Below, piece after piece: positions 26,635 through 35,714 of a stretch of 64,000 nt of DNA. The notes beneath the pieces are model-generated. The model did not search any database. It was not told the origin of the DNA and saw only the letters and a program-made list of their open reading frames with translations. The stretch lies in contig JACKMT010000001.1 in the NCBI GenBank assembly GCA_024235255.1, positions 310,001 through 374,000 on the forward strand, given 5' to 3'. Source of the stretch: Chromatiaceae bacterium. GTDB taxonomy: Bacteria > Pseudomonadota > Gammaproteobacteria > Chromatiales > Chromatiaceae. Position 1 is the stretch's first letter. The number at the start of each line of letters is the position of its first letter. A program made the translations under genes and the position numbers.

Positions 26635-27331
26635 TTTCCCCCTCGTGCTGCAGCCACCACAAATTGGCTGCCTGCGGATTAATAACTGGTCTATATTCCC
26701 TCATTCACTGCAAGCCTGACAGCCGCTCCATCTGAACTCGCAAAATCCGATTACCGACCAGAAAAGGGATTGCGTCTCCAGTGGTCACGAAGCCCGAGTA
26801 ATCGACGACGGAATCACGTTAAATCTATTATCTGCTTGGATCTTTAAAAACACGTTACATATGGTTTTGAGGCTATTGCGCCTTCATTATATTAATTCAA
26901 CGATTACTGTTATCAGTAAATATTATTGGCATCGGTTATGACAACAGTGTTACAGATTACTTAGGGAGATTAAATAATAATCAAGGAGTATACAAGTGGC
27001 CTTGACAGTGATCCAAGGCCTATTTTTACGAAAAATATTTTGAGATGCTTAAATAATAATTCTGTTTTCGCCAACTGGTGCTACATTAACCTTGGCCTAT
27101 CTTTTCGATACAGTAGTGAATGTGTGTTTAGACGTTGCTGTCATAGCGACTGTAATGCTGAGGCGCAGCAAATAGCCTCGCATACCACCGAATAAAATAG
27201 AAATATATGCAGGGGAAGCATTGATTAATGCAGATTCGAAGTTCAGCGCACTGATCAGTAAGCAAGCGTAATTTACGCTGCTGAATTTCTCCTAACAACG
27301 ATAACCGAACCAGCGAAAGAGCGAGATAATA
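26635..27331. other. Divergent regulatory region between frdA and rquA
   Basis: No gene longer than a peptide is supported. It is AT-rich in its middle, where promoters for both directions are expected. A candidate FNR-like site is listed separately. A 15-codon frame starts with GTG at 26996 behind AAGGAGTATACAA, a good ribosome-binding site, and ends at 27043; it could be a leader peptide or chance. Confidence 0.45.
27002..27015. promoter_or_regulatory. Candidate FNR/ANR-type box
   Basis: TTGAC-AGTG-ATCCA at 27002-27015 matches the FNR half-site pair TTGAT-N4-ATCAA with one mismatch in each half. Regulation of frd and rquA by an oxygen sensor would make sense. The match is imperfect and lies 317 bases from rquA, so it is tentative. 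The same bases contain a TTGACA that could be a -35 box. Confidence 0.22.
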
Positions 27332-28072
27332 ATGCAGAAAAATGCAGTTCAAAGCATTGCAGAACCGGTGATCGGCGGATGCGACGAGGCATTGCTGCCG
27401 ACGGGTGGTGTTCTTCCGGATTACCTAGAAGATAATTATTGGTGGGCCTACCTTCACCCAAAGAGCATGCGATTCTTCGAACAGCAGTGGGTAATTAACA
27501 GCATACTTTGGGGCAATTATGCGCGCCTCAGAGATTGTACGTTGGATGAAATGGGGAAAACTATCAGCGGCCGGACACTGCAGGTGGCCTGTGTTTATGG
27601 AAATCTGACACCAAAGCTGGCGCAACGACATAAACCGGATGCACGTCTTGATGTGGTGGATGCAGCACCGATTCAATTGGATAATCTGTCACGCAAATTG
27701 AACGGAAGCAAGGTCTTTCTGGAGTGCCAGGATGCGGCTAAACTCAGGTTCGATGACTCATCCTTCGATCAGGTCCTTATGTTTTTTTTATTGCATGAAC
27801 TTCCAAATGAGGTGAGAAGAGATGCAGCAACAGAGGCGTTGCGAGTACTCAAGCCGGGTGGCAAACTGATCTTTGTGGATTACCACAAGCCGGTATGGCT
27901 GCACCCCCATCGATACCTGATGCCTCTCATATTTAAGACACTGGAACCGTTTGCACTGGAATTATGGAGAGGCGAAATTGCAGATTGGATCTCCGTCGAT
28001 GCACCGCTTGTTTCAGTTAAAAAGGAAACCTATTTCGGCGGGCTCTACCAGAAAGTCGTGGTACAGAAATGA
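27332..28072 (+). CDS. rquA: Rhodoquinone biosynthesis protein RquA
   Basis: A 246-residue protein of the class I SAM-methyltransferase fold. It has the RquA hallmarks: the NYWWAYLHPKSMRFFE block near the N-terminus, WVINSILWGNYARLRD, and LQVACVYGNLTPKLA (84-96) in place of the glycine-rich DxGxGxG loop of true methyltransferases, followed by LDVVDAAPIQLDNL and LLHELP. RquA converts ubiquinone to rhodoquinone by replacing a methoxy with an amino group. Rhodoquinol is a low-potential donor for fumarate reductase, and frdABCD lies divergently next door. UbiE or UbiG is a less likely reading because their canonical loop is missing. Start at 27332 behind AAGAGCGAG. Confidence 0.86.
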   Translation: MQKNAVQSIAEPVIGGCDEALLPTGGVLPDYLEDNYWWAYLHPKSMRFFEQQWVINSILWGNYARLRDCTLDEMGKTISGRTLQVACVYGNLTPKLAQRHKPDARLDVVDAAPIQLDNLSRKLNGSKVFLECQDAAKLRFDDSSFDQVLMFFLLHELPNEVRRDAATEALRVLKPGGKLIFVDYHKPVWLHPHRYLMPLIFKTLEPFALELWRGEIADWISVDAPLVSVKKETYFGGLYQKVVVQK

Positions 28073-28391
28073 GCGTGATTGGTCTATCCGGGCCCTGAAA
28101 AACGCCACAGTTTATCCGCGAAATGCGGGGTGCAGGGATTCGCACATTCGTTGAGCAATTGCCATACCCGGCGGTGTGCGATGCAGAAGTTGTTGACTCC
28201 GACCCTAATGGCGCTTACTTAAGCTGAAAAACACCGTCATCCCGGCGAAGGCCGGGATCCATATGCTCCAACACTGGCCGCCTCTCTGATTCCGGCCGAC
28301 ACCGGAATGATAATATATAGTGTAACTGGTCGGAAATTGCCGCTTAAGTAAGTGCCATTACACTCTGACCCCTAAAATCCCCCACCTACCT
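28073..28391. other. Intergenic region with a MITE-like element
   Basis: No gene is supported. The stretch is mostly an inverted-repeat element described separately (28206-28360). It lies between converging genes (rquA and the COQ10-like gene). Confidence 0.5.
28206..28360. repeat. MITE-like element with 19-base terminal inverted repeats
   Basis: TAATGGCGCTTACTTAAGC at 28206-28224 is matched in reverse complement at 28342-28360 with one mismatch. Between them are two hairpins, CCCGGCGAAGGCCGGG (about 28241-28256) and ATTCCGGCCGACACCGGAAT (about 28289-28308), which look like copies of the common dispersed CGTCATTCCGGCG-type repeat. There is no transposase. The right outer flank reads like an insertion-sequence end (GGGGTCAGAGTG on the minus strand). 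Confidence 0.6.
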
Positions 28392-28832
28392 TTATCGACT
28401 GTACAGAGCTAATGCCCTTCGCTCAAAGGCGCTGACAATACTCTGCGCAGCACTCCCGAGAACCACTTCAAATATCGGACGTAAAAATGGTGAAGCTGCT
28501 TTGCAGCGAAGTGAGAAATCCACACGGCAGGAATGTTCCGGCAGTGCCTCCAGCAACCATTTGATCATAAATTCATCGAATAGTGCATCGGTAGAGGTTA
28601 CCAGTATCTGATCAGGCCGCTGCAATCTGGTTTCGGTACGAAATGTTTTCTGTACCACCCCCAGTTGCAGCGTCTGATCGGTGATGTAGAGATCATTATC
28701 CTGTTCTGAGCGGCGGCTCCTGGCTGCTTGCCACAAAGGTAAAAAATCCGGATAACGTTCTACGTCAGCTACCAGGTCAAAAATCTGCTCCTGTGCAAAC
28801 GGCAGCGTTCGCCTTTCGCTATGCACTGTCAC
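28392..28832 (-). CDS. COQ10/RatA-like START-domain protein
   Basis: A 146-residue single-domain protein of the polyketide cyclase/COQ10 (START-like) group. The FDLVADVERYPDFLPLWQAAR block at the N-terminus and the long C-terminal helix with AFERRALALYSR are family features. Members bind ubiquinone (COQ10) or are annotated RatA. It starts with GTG at 28832 behind GGGAGG, 49 bases after the ATP citrate lyase large subunit, so it is likely the last gene of that operon. It is not next to smpB or rnfH as RatA usually is; a role in quinone handling beside frd/rquA is only a suggestion. Confidence 0.82.
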   Translation of the reverse strand: MTVHSERRTLPFAQEQIFDLVADVERYPDFLPLWQAARSRRSEQDNDLYITDQTLQLGVVQKTFRTETRLQRPDQILVTSTDALFDEFMIKWLLEALPEHSCRVDFSLRCKAASPFLRPIFEVVLGSAAQSIVSAFERRALALYSR

Positions 28833-28881
28833 TGCGTGGAAAACCTCCCGTTTCGCAGGAATTCTTAAACATCTTTATCGC

Positions 28882-31611
28882 TCATCCCACGTAACTGCAC
28901 TTGCTCGCCGGCGTTCGAGTATCCATATTCCTTCCCCTGTTGGTATGGTCATCGATTTCCGCTGCCGTGCCAATCATCCTGCCGAAGAGAAAGGTTGTGA
29001 AGGCAGCTGATTCCATCGTGTTCTCGCTAATGCGCTTATCCCTATAGGGACGCCACAACATCTTGAGCAGAATCACGGCAATGACCGCGTCTATGTTGAC
29101 GCAATAGACGTTGCTGCTGACGCCGGCAGTAAACAATGCCTGCACCAATTCGTGGTAGAAATCGAGGAACACATTATAACTTCCCTGATTTTTCAGCAGC
29201 TCATTGACGAATACTTCACGTGGATCGAAATTTACATCCTCACCTTTAAACACGGGGTGATTGATGCAGGGAATCTTGGCGTAGGATATCTCTCCCTCTG
29301 CTTTGGCTCGCTTCTTGTAGACCATGTACTCCTTGGCATAAGTCGCCGCCATCTCCTTCAGGTTCAGTCCGTGTTCAACATCCCCCGGGTCATCCAGACC
29401 GGAATCCCGGAACCGATCCAGCAGGAAGGCTATTGCTTCAAATCCGTTGCCGCCATGCGCATATCCGGTATGGGTAAGAAATCCGATATAACCTTTGTTG
29501 ATCTGAACTCTTTCCGGTGCCTCCGGGCCATCGGCACTCACTGCGCCTTTAGGACCCTGGGCGGAGATCGTACCCGGACCATTACTGACAATCAGACCAA
29601 GCAATATTGAGAACGCAAACAGCTCTCCTTTACTTGGCCTGCCTCCTAACAGAGCCAGGTGTGCAGTCTCGGAAAATGACCAGTCGCTGATCAGCTCCTC
29701 GTTTTTAACTCCGCAGAAATGTTCATTGGTATGCTGCGCGGCGCCAGCCGCTGCGCCGAGCATCGTGCTGAATATACGGAAGTGCCAAGGCATATTCTTT
29801 ATGGTCAGTACCGCGATGCGCTTGCGCAGCAACTGTCGCCAACCCAGATGGGTGGCAATCGCCGCCACCACTATCTGGGCACGGATACGGCCTCCTGTCT
29901 CTTTCGCTAATGCTCTGACAAAATCGATAAAAACAGATTTGGCACCTTTGGACTTCAGCGCCTCCAGCATCACATTGCCCTTATTGCATTCCGCATCCGA
30001 CACCAGCAGATTGCGTGCATCACCGGTAAGCGCTCGCTGCAGCTGAGCTGAAAAATCGAAATCAGTATCCTCCGGATCCTGTAGACCGCTCTTCTTGAAT
30101 AGTTCTACCAGTGCAGCAACGGCCTGACGGGCTGGCTCTGTCTGATTCGGCCCCTGCAAGGCGATAGCAGCGCACAACGCTGTGTTGGGGCTATTCCCTG
30201 CAGCGCGTGCTGCATCCGCCGCCGCCAATCCCAGGGTACCATGTTGATTGACATAAGCATTCAAAGCGACATTCGCAAGTGCCCGTCCATTCTCACGCGG
30301 GTATACCCGAATCAGACTTTTGACCAGGTTCTCTTCAAAAGCGTGGGTGGATGCATCCAGAACGCTGGTTCCATGCAGTTGTGTCACCTGAGTTTTAGGA
30401 TCCATCATCGAGGCGCCCGAGGCATCTTTCATCGGCTGACGCGGGAAGATAGCCCCGATCTGTTCACCCAGTCCTTCGATCTGTTTGTCGTAGGGGGCAA
30501 GCGCTTTAACCAGCGGAGGATTGAGATGTTTGGGAATATCGATATTCTGCGTATTGCTGAACCAACATTTGAGTGACAGATCTCCTTCGGGCTTAAAGTC
30601 TGGATTTGTCTCGTTCAGCTTCATAACCGCAGTCATTGCTGCAGGCAGATGGGCGATATTTATCACTACCGCACCTTTCTTGCTACAGACGGGATTCTCG
30701 GGTGTAAACAGAGCGTTCACACCGAACTTCTCCATAAACCACTTCTCCTTTGCCATCGCGTTGTCGCCACTGCCGGAGATAGCACCCGCATGGCCGCAGG
30801 CACGGGTGAGTTTTGCCTTCCAGCGGCCGACAATACAGGCGACAACCGGCTTCTCAAACACCAGATCCTTTTCGTAATATCCGCCTGGCTCGATATACAT
30901 CACCGCTGCTTTGGTACGGTAATCATTGTGAAAGGCATGGGTAAATTCAGGTGCGGAATAGTGAATATAAACATCCTTACCCGAAGAGATCGAAACCGTG
31001 GTGCCCCATCCCGCCGTTGCCAGATAGACCGCGATCGTAGTGGTGAAATTGCCTGAATTGGAGAAAATAGCGATAGAACCGGGCCGCAGAGATTCTGCCG
31101 GTGCGTTGCCGCCCAATGCTCCGCCGATGCGTACCCGGTTGTGTGCGTCTGCGATGCCCAGGCAGTTGGCACCGAATATATCGACGCCATACATCTGGCC
31201 CAGTGAACGGATTATCCGGGCATCGTGGACCGGCACCTTTTCCGTCAATATCACTATCTTTTTCAGATTCGGATTTATTCTCAGTGCCTCCAATACACCG
31301 TCACGAACACCGGAGGGCGGCAGATAGATCACGACCACATTAAATCTGTGCCCGGCTTCCATGGCTTCAGCAATATTGCCGTAAACCGGAATGTTGCCTC
31401 TCGGTGTATTCATGACGGTACCGGACCGGCCAGGCGCAGTGCCGCAGACGATATTACCGCCTGAATATGTGTGGCTGACCGGCGTTACGGTTCGGCTTTC
31501 ACCCCCGGTGATATTGAGTACACAGACTCGGTCCTGACGAGTCGCCAATTCCGCCAGTGAATCTATGCCTACGAAATAATATGGAAATGCTGCTACGCCT
31601 TGTTGATGCAT
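28882..31611 (-). CDS. aclA: ATP citrate lyase, large subunit (type II), citrate-synthase-containing
   Basis: Cleaves citrate with ATP and CoA to acetyl-CoA and oxaloacetate, the key rTCA step, with the small subunit encoded upstream. At 909 residues it is about 300 longer than the Chlorobium AclA (about 608). The N-terminal half is a succinyl-CoA-synthetase-alpha-like CoA-binding and ligase part, with phospho-His274 in CGHAGAISGSGDNA. The C-terminal citrate-synthase-like domain has GPGTISAQG, HTGYAHGGNGFEAI and PCINHPV. Residues about 508-627 look like a degenerate earlier copy of 737-889 (see findings). The length and split suggest the type II enzyme known from Magnetococcus and the tubeworm symbionts. 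Start behind AAAGGGG. Confidence 0.93.
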   Translation of the reverse strand: MHQQGVAAFPYYFVGIDSLAELATRQDRVCVLNITGGESRTVTPVSHTYSGGNIVCGTAPGRSGTVMNTPRGNIPVYGNIAEAMEAGHRFNVVVIYLPPSGVRDGVLEALRINPNLKKIVILTEKVPVHDARIIRSLGQMYGVDIFGANCLGIADAHNRVRIGGALGGNAPAESLRPGSIAIFSNSGNFTTTIAVYLATAGWGTTVSISSGKDVYIHYSAPEFTHAFHNDYRTKAAVMYIEPGGYYEKDLVFEKPVVACIVGRWKAKLTRACGHAGAISGSGDNAMAKEKWFMEKFGVNALFTPENPVCSKKGAVVINIAHLPAAMTAVMKLNETNPDFKPEGDLSLKCWFSNTQNIDIPKHLNPPLVKALAPYDKQIEGLGEQIGAIFPRQPMKDASGASMMDPKTQVTQLHGTSVLDASTHAFEENLVKSLIRVYPRENGRALANVALNAYVNQHGTLGLAAADAARAAGNSPNTALCAAIALQGPNQTEPARQAVAALVELFKKSGLQDPEDTDFDFSAQLQRALTGDARNLLVSDAECNKGNVMLEALKSKGAKSVFIDFVRALAKETGGRIRAQIVVAAIATHLGWRQLLRKRIAVLTIKNMPWHFRIFSTMLGAAAGAAQHTNEHFCGVKNEELISDWSFSETAHLALLGGRPSKGELFAFSILLGLIVSNGPGTISAQGPKGAVSADGPEAPERVQINKGYIGFLTHTGYAHGGNGFEAIAFLLDRFRDSGLDDPGDVEHGLNLKEMAATYAKEYMVYKKRAKAEGEISYAKIPCINHPVFKGEDVNFDPREVFVNELLKNQGSYNVFLDFYHELVQALFTAGVSSNVYCVNIDAVIAVILLKMLWRPYRDKRISENTMESAAFTTFLFGRMIGTAAEIDDHTNRGRNMDTRTPASKCSYVG

Positions 31612-31696
31612 CTTTAACCCCTTTGTTCCCTGGCGCCGTTTTTGCGGCTGCCGCTAATCAGATCGGTAATGCCGTTTGATGCTTCGCCGGCGATTT

Positions 31697-32968
31697 TCAA
31701 CTTATACCCATTGCTCTGGCCACCATCGCGCGCCCCCCAGCCTTCATCCACTTGTCCACTGCCTGGGCGAAGTTGACGACTTCGCTCATCGCAGAGTCGT
31801 AACCAAACATCTGATACGGCAGACCGAGTCCATCAAGCGTGTCCCGCAGATAGCCCATTCCCCTGATCAGATTGGGTCCGCCACGGCCGACGACGACATA
31901 GAGCGGTTGAGGAGCTACATTGTGAAAGTGATCGCGCAGTGCGTCGGCCATCGCCCTGAAAGTCTCATAGATATCCGTGTTGTTGGCCTTGCCACCGATG
32001 ATAAAAAGCACATTGGACTGTTCGAGCCAGTACTTGTAAACGATACGGGAGATGTCATGCATCTTCTCGTACGGCGGGTTGCCGCCGAAATCTGAGGAGA
32101 TGGTGGCGCTATCGCCCAACTGCTCGGTCACCAACGCGTTGGCCCCTCCGCCGAACGTCATCGCGGTAATCGTTCCCTGGGGATTGATGACGAATACGTC
32201 TGACTGTCCCTGATAAGTGCGCAGTGCGTTCACCTCCTGCTCAAAATCCGAGTAGCCGGAGGCATCCAGGTCAGAAGGAAGTCCCAGACGCTTCCAATTT
32301 GGATCGTCTGCATCAAAAGCACATTTGAAATCACAGGCGAGCGGCAGCAAACGACCTTTCTCCGCAGGCATCATACGGATGGGATTAAGTTCCAACGTGG
32401 TCATTCCGTAGTAGTGGTACAGTTCCCAGAGCTTGGGCAGGTTTTGCACCAGCGGACTCACCAGCTCCTGGGGTGCATTTATTTTCCGCAGCGCGTTCGA
32501 TACGACGAACCCTTTGAGCCCAGTCAAAGGATCGAACGGAATAGCCGCAATTTTATCCGGTGGCAGCTCTTCAATATTCACGCCGCCGTGGTGGGTGATA
32601 GTAATGACCGGGGCGCGGTACTTGGTGCTGTCGGTGATCGAAAAGTAGACCTCATACTCCGCTGGCACCGCCCCTTCGAAGGTGACGCCCTCCGCCTTGG
32701 ACAGCACATTGTTGTGCACATGCTCGGCAAAATAGAGCCGCTCTTTCTCCTTCATGGCGGTGGCTAGATTATTTGCCCTTCCCAACAGCCCTGCCTTGCC
32801 CTTTTTTCCAACGCCCCCTTTGAACATGGGTTTGACAAAGATCTCCCCCCAGCGGCTGATAAGCTCTTTGATCTGGTCGCCGCTCGCTTCTGGACCCAGC
32901 ACCTCTGACGTCGGATAGTCGACAAACTTGAGAAGTTTCGATCCCCAATACATACCTGTAATCTGCAT
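31697..32968 (-). CDS. aclB: ATP citrate lyase, small subunit (ATP-grasp)
   Basis: The ATP-grasp subunit of ATP citrate lyase, 423 residues, similar to the succinyl-CoA synthetase beta chain. It has KPMFKGGVGKKGKAGL in the ATP-grasp lid, GMTTLELNPIRM for the metal/nucleotide site, and a C-terminal ligase-CoA part with TFGGGANALVTEQLGD and FIIGGKANNTDIYETF. Its product phosphorylates the large-subunit His so that citryl-phosphate can form. It lies 85 bases upstream of the large subunit on the same strand, behind AGGAG. A plain succinyl-CoA synthetase is less likely because the partner carries a citrate-synthase domain. Confidence 0.93.
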   Translation of the reverse strand: MQITGMYWGSKLLKFVDYPTSEVLGPEASGDQIKELISRWGEIFVKPMFKGGVGKKGKAGLLGRANNLATAMKEKERLYFAEHVHNNVLSKAEGVTFEGAVPAEYEVYFSITDSTKYRAPVITITHHGGVNIEELPPDKIAAIPFDPLTGLKGFVVSNALRKINAPQELVSPLVQNLPKLWELYHYYGMTTLELNPIRMMPAEKGRLLPLACDFKCAFDADDPNWKRLGLPSDLDASGYSDFEQEVNALRTYQGQSDVFVINPQGTITAMTFGGGANALVTEQLGDSATISSDFGGNPPYEKMHDISRIVYKYWLEQSNVLFIIGGKANNTDIYETFRAMADALRDHFHNVAPQPLYVVVGRGGPNLIRGMGYLRDTLDGLGLPYQMFGYDSAMSEVVNFAQAVDKWMKAGGRAMVARAMGIS

Positions 32969-33341
32969 CGTTCCGCTGCTCCTGAAAAGTTGTGTTTGAT
33001 TAGTAAAAGTATGGCGGGCAGATGCTTATCCCCCCTCCCAAATGCTTTATTTCAACTAATTATTATTCTGTACTGCTAGTGTTCTTATTATTTTTGGTGA
33101 CAAAAACTGCAATTGATATGTCTGTGTATGCTTGATAGTTACTAAATTGTTCCCTGAAGCGTTAACTATCCCCTTTCAATCACTCGTATTTAGCGCGACC
33201 ACCGGCAAAGGTCGTCGCCAACTCTATATTACTGACAAACAGTTTTGCGGGCTGCTTCATTGCCGCCGGTTTCGTCCACTTTCGGTTGCTTGTAATCATT
33301 AAGGCACCCATGATTACGCCCATGGGCGCCTTGTTTTAATC
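32969..33341. other. Intergenic region between isocitrate dehydrogenase and ATP citrate lyase genes
   Basis: No gene is supported. It contains a hairpin next to the isocitrate dehydrogenase stop (33301-33332, listed) and an AT-rich stretch (33040-33160) that could hold the promoter of the aclB-aclA transcript. Confidence 0.5.
33301..33332 (-). terminator. Probable terminator of the isocitrate dehydrogenase gene
   Basis: A 12-base stem (33301-33312 with 33321-33332, one G-T pair) and an 8-base loop lies 10 bases after the stop codon. The T-run that follows is on the plus-strand side (GTTTTAAT), so it is imperfect as a minus-strand terminator but well placed. Confidence 0.5.
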
Positions 33342-35585
33342 TCAGCCAGCAGCGGCCTCTAAGATGGCGTTCAAGGTTGCGCTTGGACGCATGGCCTTTG
33401 TCACTTTATCCGGGTCCGCATGGTAGTAACCGCCCAGGTTCACAGGCGCTCCTTGGGCGCCACTCAACTCATCGACTATCTTTGCCTCATTCTCCTCGAG
33501 CTGTTGTGCCAATCCGGTAAAATGCTCTTTTAACTTTTTATCCTCGCTTTGCCCGGCCAACGCCTGCGCCCAATACAGTGCCAGATAGAAATGACTGCCC
33601 CGGTTGTCCAACTCATTGACCTTCCTGGAGGGTGATTTGTCATTATCGAGGAACTTGCCCGTTGCCTGGTCCAGTGATTTCGATAACACGAGTGCCCGCT
33701 TGTTGCGTGAAATATTGCCAAGATGTTCGAGGGAGGCGGCGAGCGCCAGAAATTCACCCAAGGAATCCCAGCGCAAATGCCCCTCCTCCTCGAATTGCTG
33801 GACATGCTTGGGCGCCGAACCGCCCGCCCCCGTCTCAAACAACCCGCCGCCATCCATCAACGGTACGATCGAGAGCATTTTTGCACTGGTGCCCACTTCG
33901 AGGATGGGAAACAGGTCGGTGAGATAGTCTCTCAGCACATTGCCGGTAACCGATATGGTATCCACGCCTCCCACAATGCGCTGCAACGAGAAGCGTGTTG
34001 CCTCTACCGGAGACATGATTCGAATTTCCAGATCTTCGGTATCGTGATCCTGAAGGTAGCGCTTCACCTTTTTTATCAGCTGAGCGTCATGCGCCCGGCT
34101 CTCATCCAGCCAGAACACGGCCGCAGCACCAGTCGCCCTGGCTCTGTTAACCGCAAGTTTGACCCAATCCTGGATAGGCAGATCCTTGACCTGACACATG
34201 CGCCAGATATCTCCCTCCTCCACTTTCTGCTCCAGCAGCTTCTTGCCGGAACTGTCGACAACCCGGATGACGCCATCTCCGGGGGATTTGAACGTCTTGT
34301 CGTGGGAGCCGTACTCCTCAGCCTTTTGCGCCATCAACCCAACGTTGGGCACACTACCCATGGTTGCGGGATTGAATGCACCGTGCTCCCTGCAGTACTT
34401 GATCACTTCATCGTAAACCCCGGCGTAACTGCCGTCGGGTATCACAAATCGGGTATCGTGAAGTTTGCCGTCAGGACCCCACATCTGCCCCGATGAGCGA
34501 ATCGCGGCTGGCATGGAAGCGTCGATGATCACATCGCTGGGCACATGCAGATTGGTAATACCCTTATCCGAATTAACCATGGCGAGTTCCGGACGATCCG
34601 CGTAACAGGCTTGTATGTCCGCTTCGATCGCTTCACGCTGCGCCTGCGGCAAGCCGGCAATCCTGGCGTAGAGATCCCCCATGCCGTTATTTGGATCGAC
34701 GCCCAGCTTTTCGAATACCTTTGCGTGTTTGTCAAAAACATCCTTGAAATAGACGGATACGGCGTGGCCAAAAATGATCGGATCGGAAACCTTCATCATC
34801 GTGGCCTTCAAGTGGATTGAAAACAGCACCCCCGCCTTTTTTGCCTCTTTAAGCTGTTCCTTCAGGAACTTTCTCAAAGCACGCCGGCTCATCACGGTTG
34901 CATCGATTATTTCGCCGTCGATCAGCGGTGTCTTCTCTTTTAAAACCTGGACTTTTCCTTTTTTGCCGATAAATTCAATTCTGGCGTTTCCGGCCGTGGC
35001 TTCGGTTATCACCGTCGACTTTTCGTTGGAACGAAAATCCCCGCTGCTCATATGCGCCACCCCGGATTTCGAATCCTTGCGCCATTCACCCATAGAATGC
35101 GGGTTTTTTCTGGCGTAGTTCTTTACCGAGTCCGGCGCCCTTCTGTCGGAGTTTCCCTCTCTCAGAACCGGGTTAACGGCGCTTCCTTTGACCTTGTCGT
35201 AGCGCTCCCTGGCCGCTTTTTCTGCATCGCTCTTAGGCTCTTCGGGATAGTCGGGGAGATTGTAACCCTGCGCCTGCAGCTCTTTGATCGCGGCTACCAA
35301 CTGTGGAATCGATGCGCTGATGTTCGGCAGTTTGATGATATTGGCCTCCGGCGTCTTTGCAAGCGCGCCCAGTTCGGCCAAATCGTCCGCCTGCCGCTGA
35401 CTCTCTGTCAGAAATTCGGGAAAACTGGCGATAATCCGTCCGGCGAGTGAGATATCCCGAGTCTCCACGGCAACATCCGCCGCATCGGTAAACAGTTTTA
35501 CGATCGGCAGAAAAGAAGCCGTGGCCAACGCCGGTGCTTCATCGGTTATCGTATAAATAATTTTTGGTGTTTCTGCAGTCATCAT
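33342..35585 (-). CDS. icd: NADP-dependent isocitrate dehydrogenase, monomeric type
   Basis: Interconverts isocitrate and 2-oxoglutarate plus CO2 with NADP(H). It is 747 residues, the length of the monomeric family (about 740), and unrelated in size to the dimeric enzyme. Family blocks are intact: KTPEANIIKLPNISASIPQL, NPVLREGNSDRRAP, HLKATMMKVSDPIIFGH, and SLVPLMDGGGLFETGAGGSAPKH-like text near residue 570-590. In the rTCA direction it would carboxylate the 2-oxoglutarate made by KOR. It begins ATGATG behind AGGGG, so the start may be three bases later. It lies between the aconitase gene (130 bases upstream) and ATP citrate lyase. Confidence 0.96.
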   Translation of the reverse strand: MMTAETPKIIYTITDEAPALATASFLPIVKLFTDAADVAVETRDISLAGRIIASFPEFLTESQRQADDLAELGALAKTPEANIIKLPNISASIPQLVAAIKELQAQGYNLPDYPEEPKSDAEKAARERYDKVKGSAVNPVLREGNSDRRAPDSVKNYARKNPHSMGEWRKDSKSGVAHMSSGDFRSNEKSTVITEATAGNARIEFIGKKGKVQVLKEKTPLIDGEIIDATVMSRRALRKFLKEQLKEAKKAGVLFSIHLKATMMKVSDPIIFGHAVSVYFKDVFDKHAKVFEKLGVDPNNGMGDLYARIAGLPQAQREAIEADIQACYADRPELAMVNSDKGITNLHVPSDVIIDASMPAAIRSSGQMWGPDGKLHDTRFVIPDGSYAGVYDEVIKYCREHGAFNPATMGSVPNVGLMAQKAEEYGSHDKTFKSPGDGVIRVVDSSGKKLLEQKVEEGDIWRMCQVKDLPIQDWVKLAVNRARATGAAAVFWLDESRAHDAQLIKKVKRYLQDHDTEDLEIRIMSPVEATRFSLQRIVGGVDTISVTGNVLRDYLTDLFPILEVGTSAKMLSIVPLMDGGGLFETGAGGSAPKHVQQFEEEGHLRWDSLGEFLALAASLEHLGNISRNKRALVLSKSLDQATGKFLDNDKSPSRKVNELDNRGSHFYLALYWAQALAGQSEDKKLKEHFTGLAQQLEENEAKIVDELSGAQGAPVNLGGYYHADPDKVTKAMRPSATLNAILEAAAG

Positions 35586-35714
35586 TTTCCCCTGAAAAGG
35601 TATTCAACATGGGCGCCGGTCGTTATTGTCCAGTAATTGCGCGAACACTGTAACTACTCCCGGGAAGCCACACTTTACCGAAAAAACCGCCGGCTACCCA
35701 ATACTGTTTTCGTC

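Noticed and set aside
27332..28072. Reading rquA as ubiE or another quinone methyltransferase
   Set aside because: The SAM glycine-rich loop is replaced by VACVYGNL and the YWWAYLHPK block typical of RquA is present.
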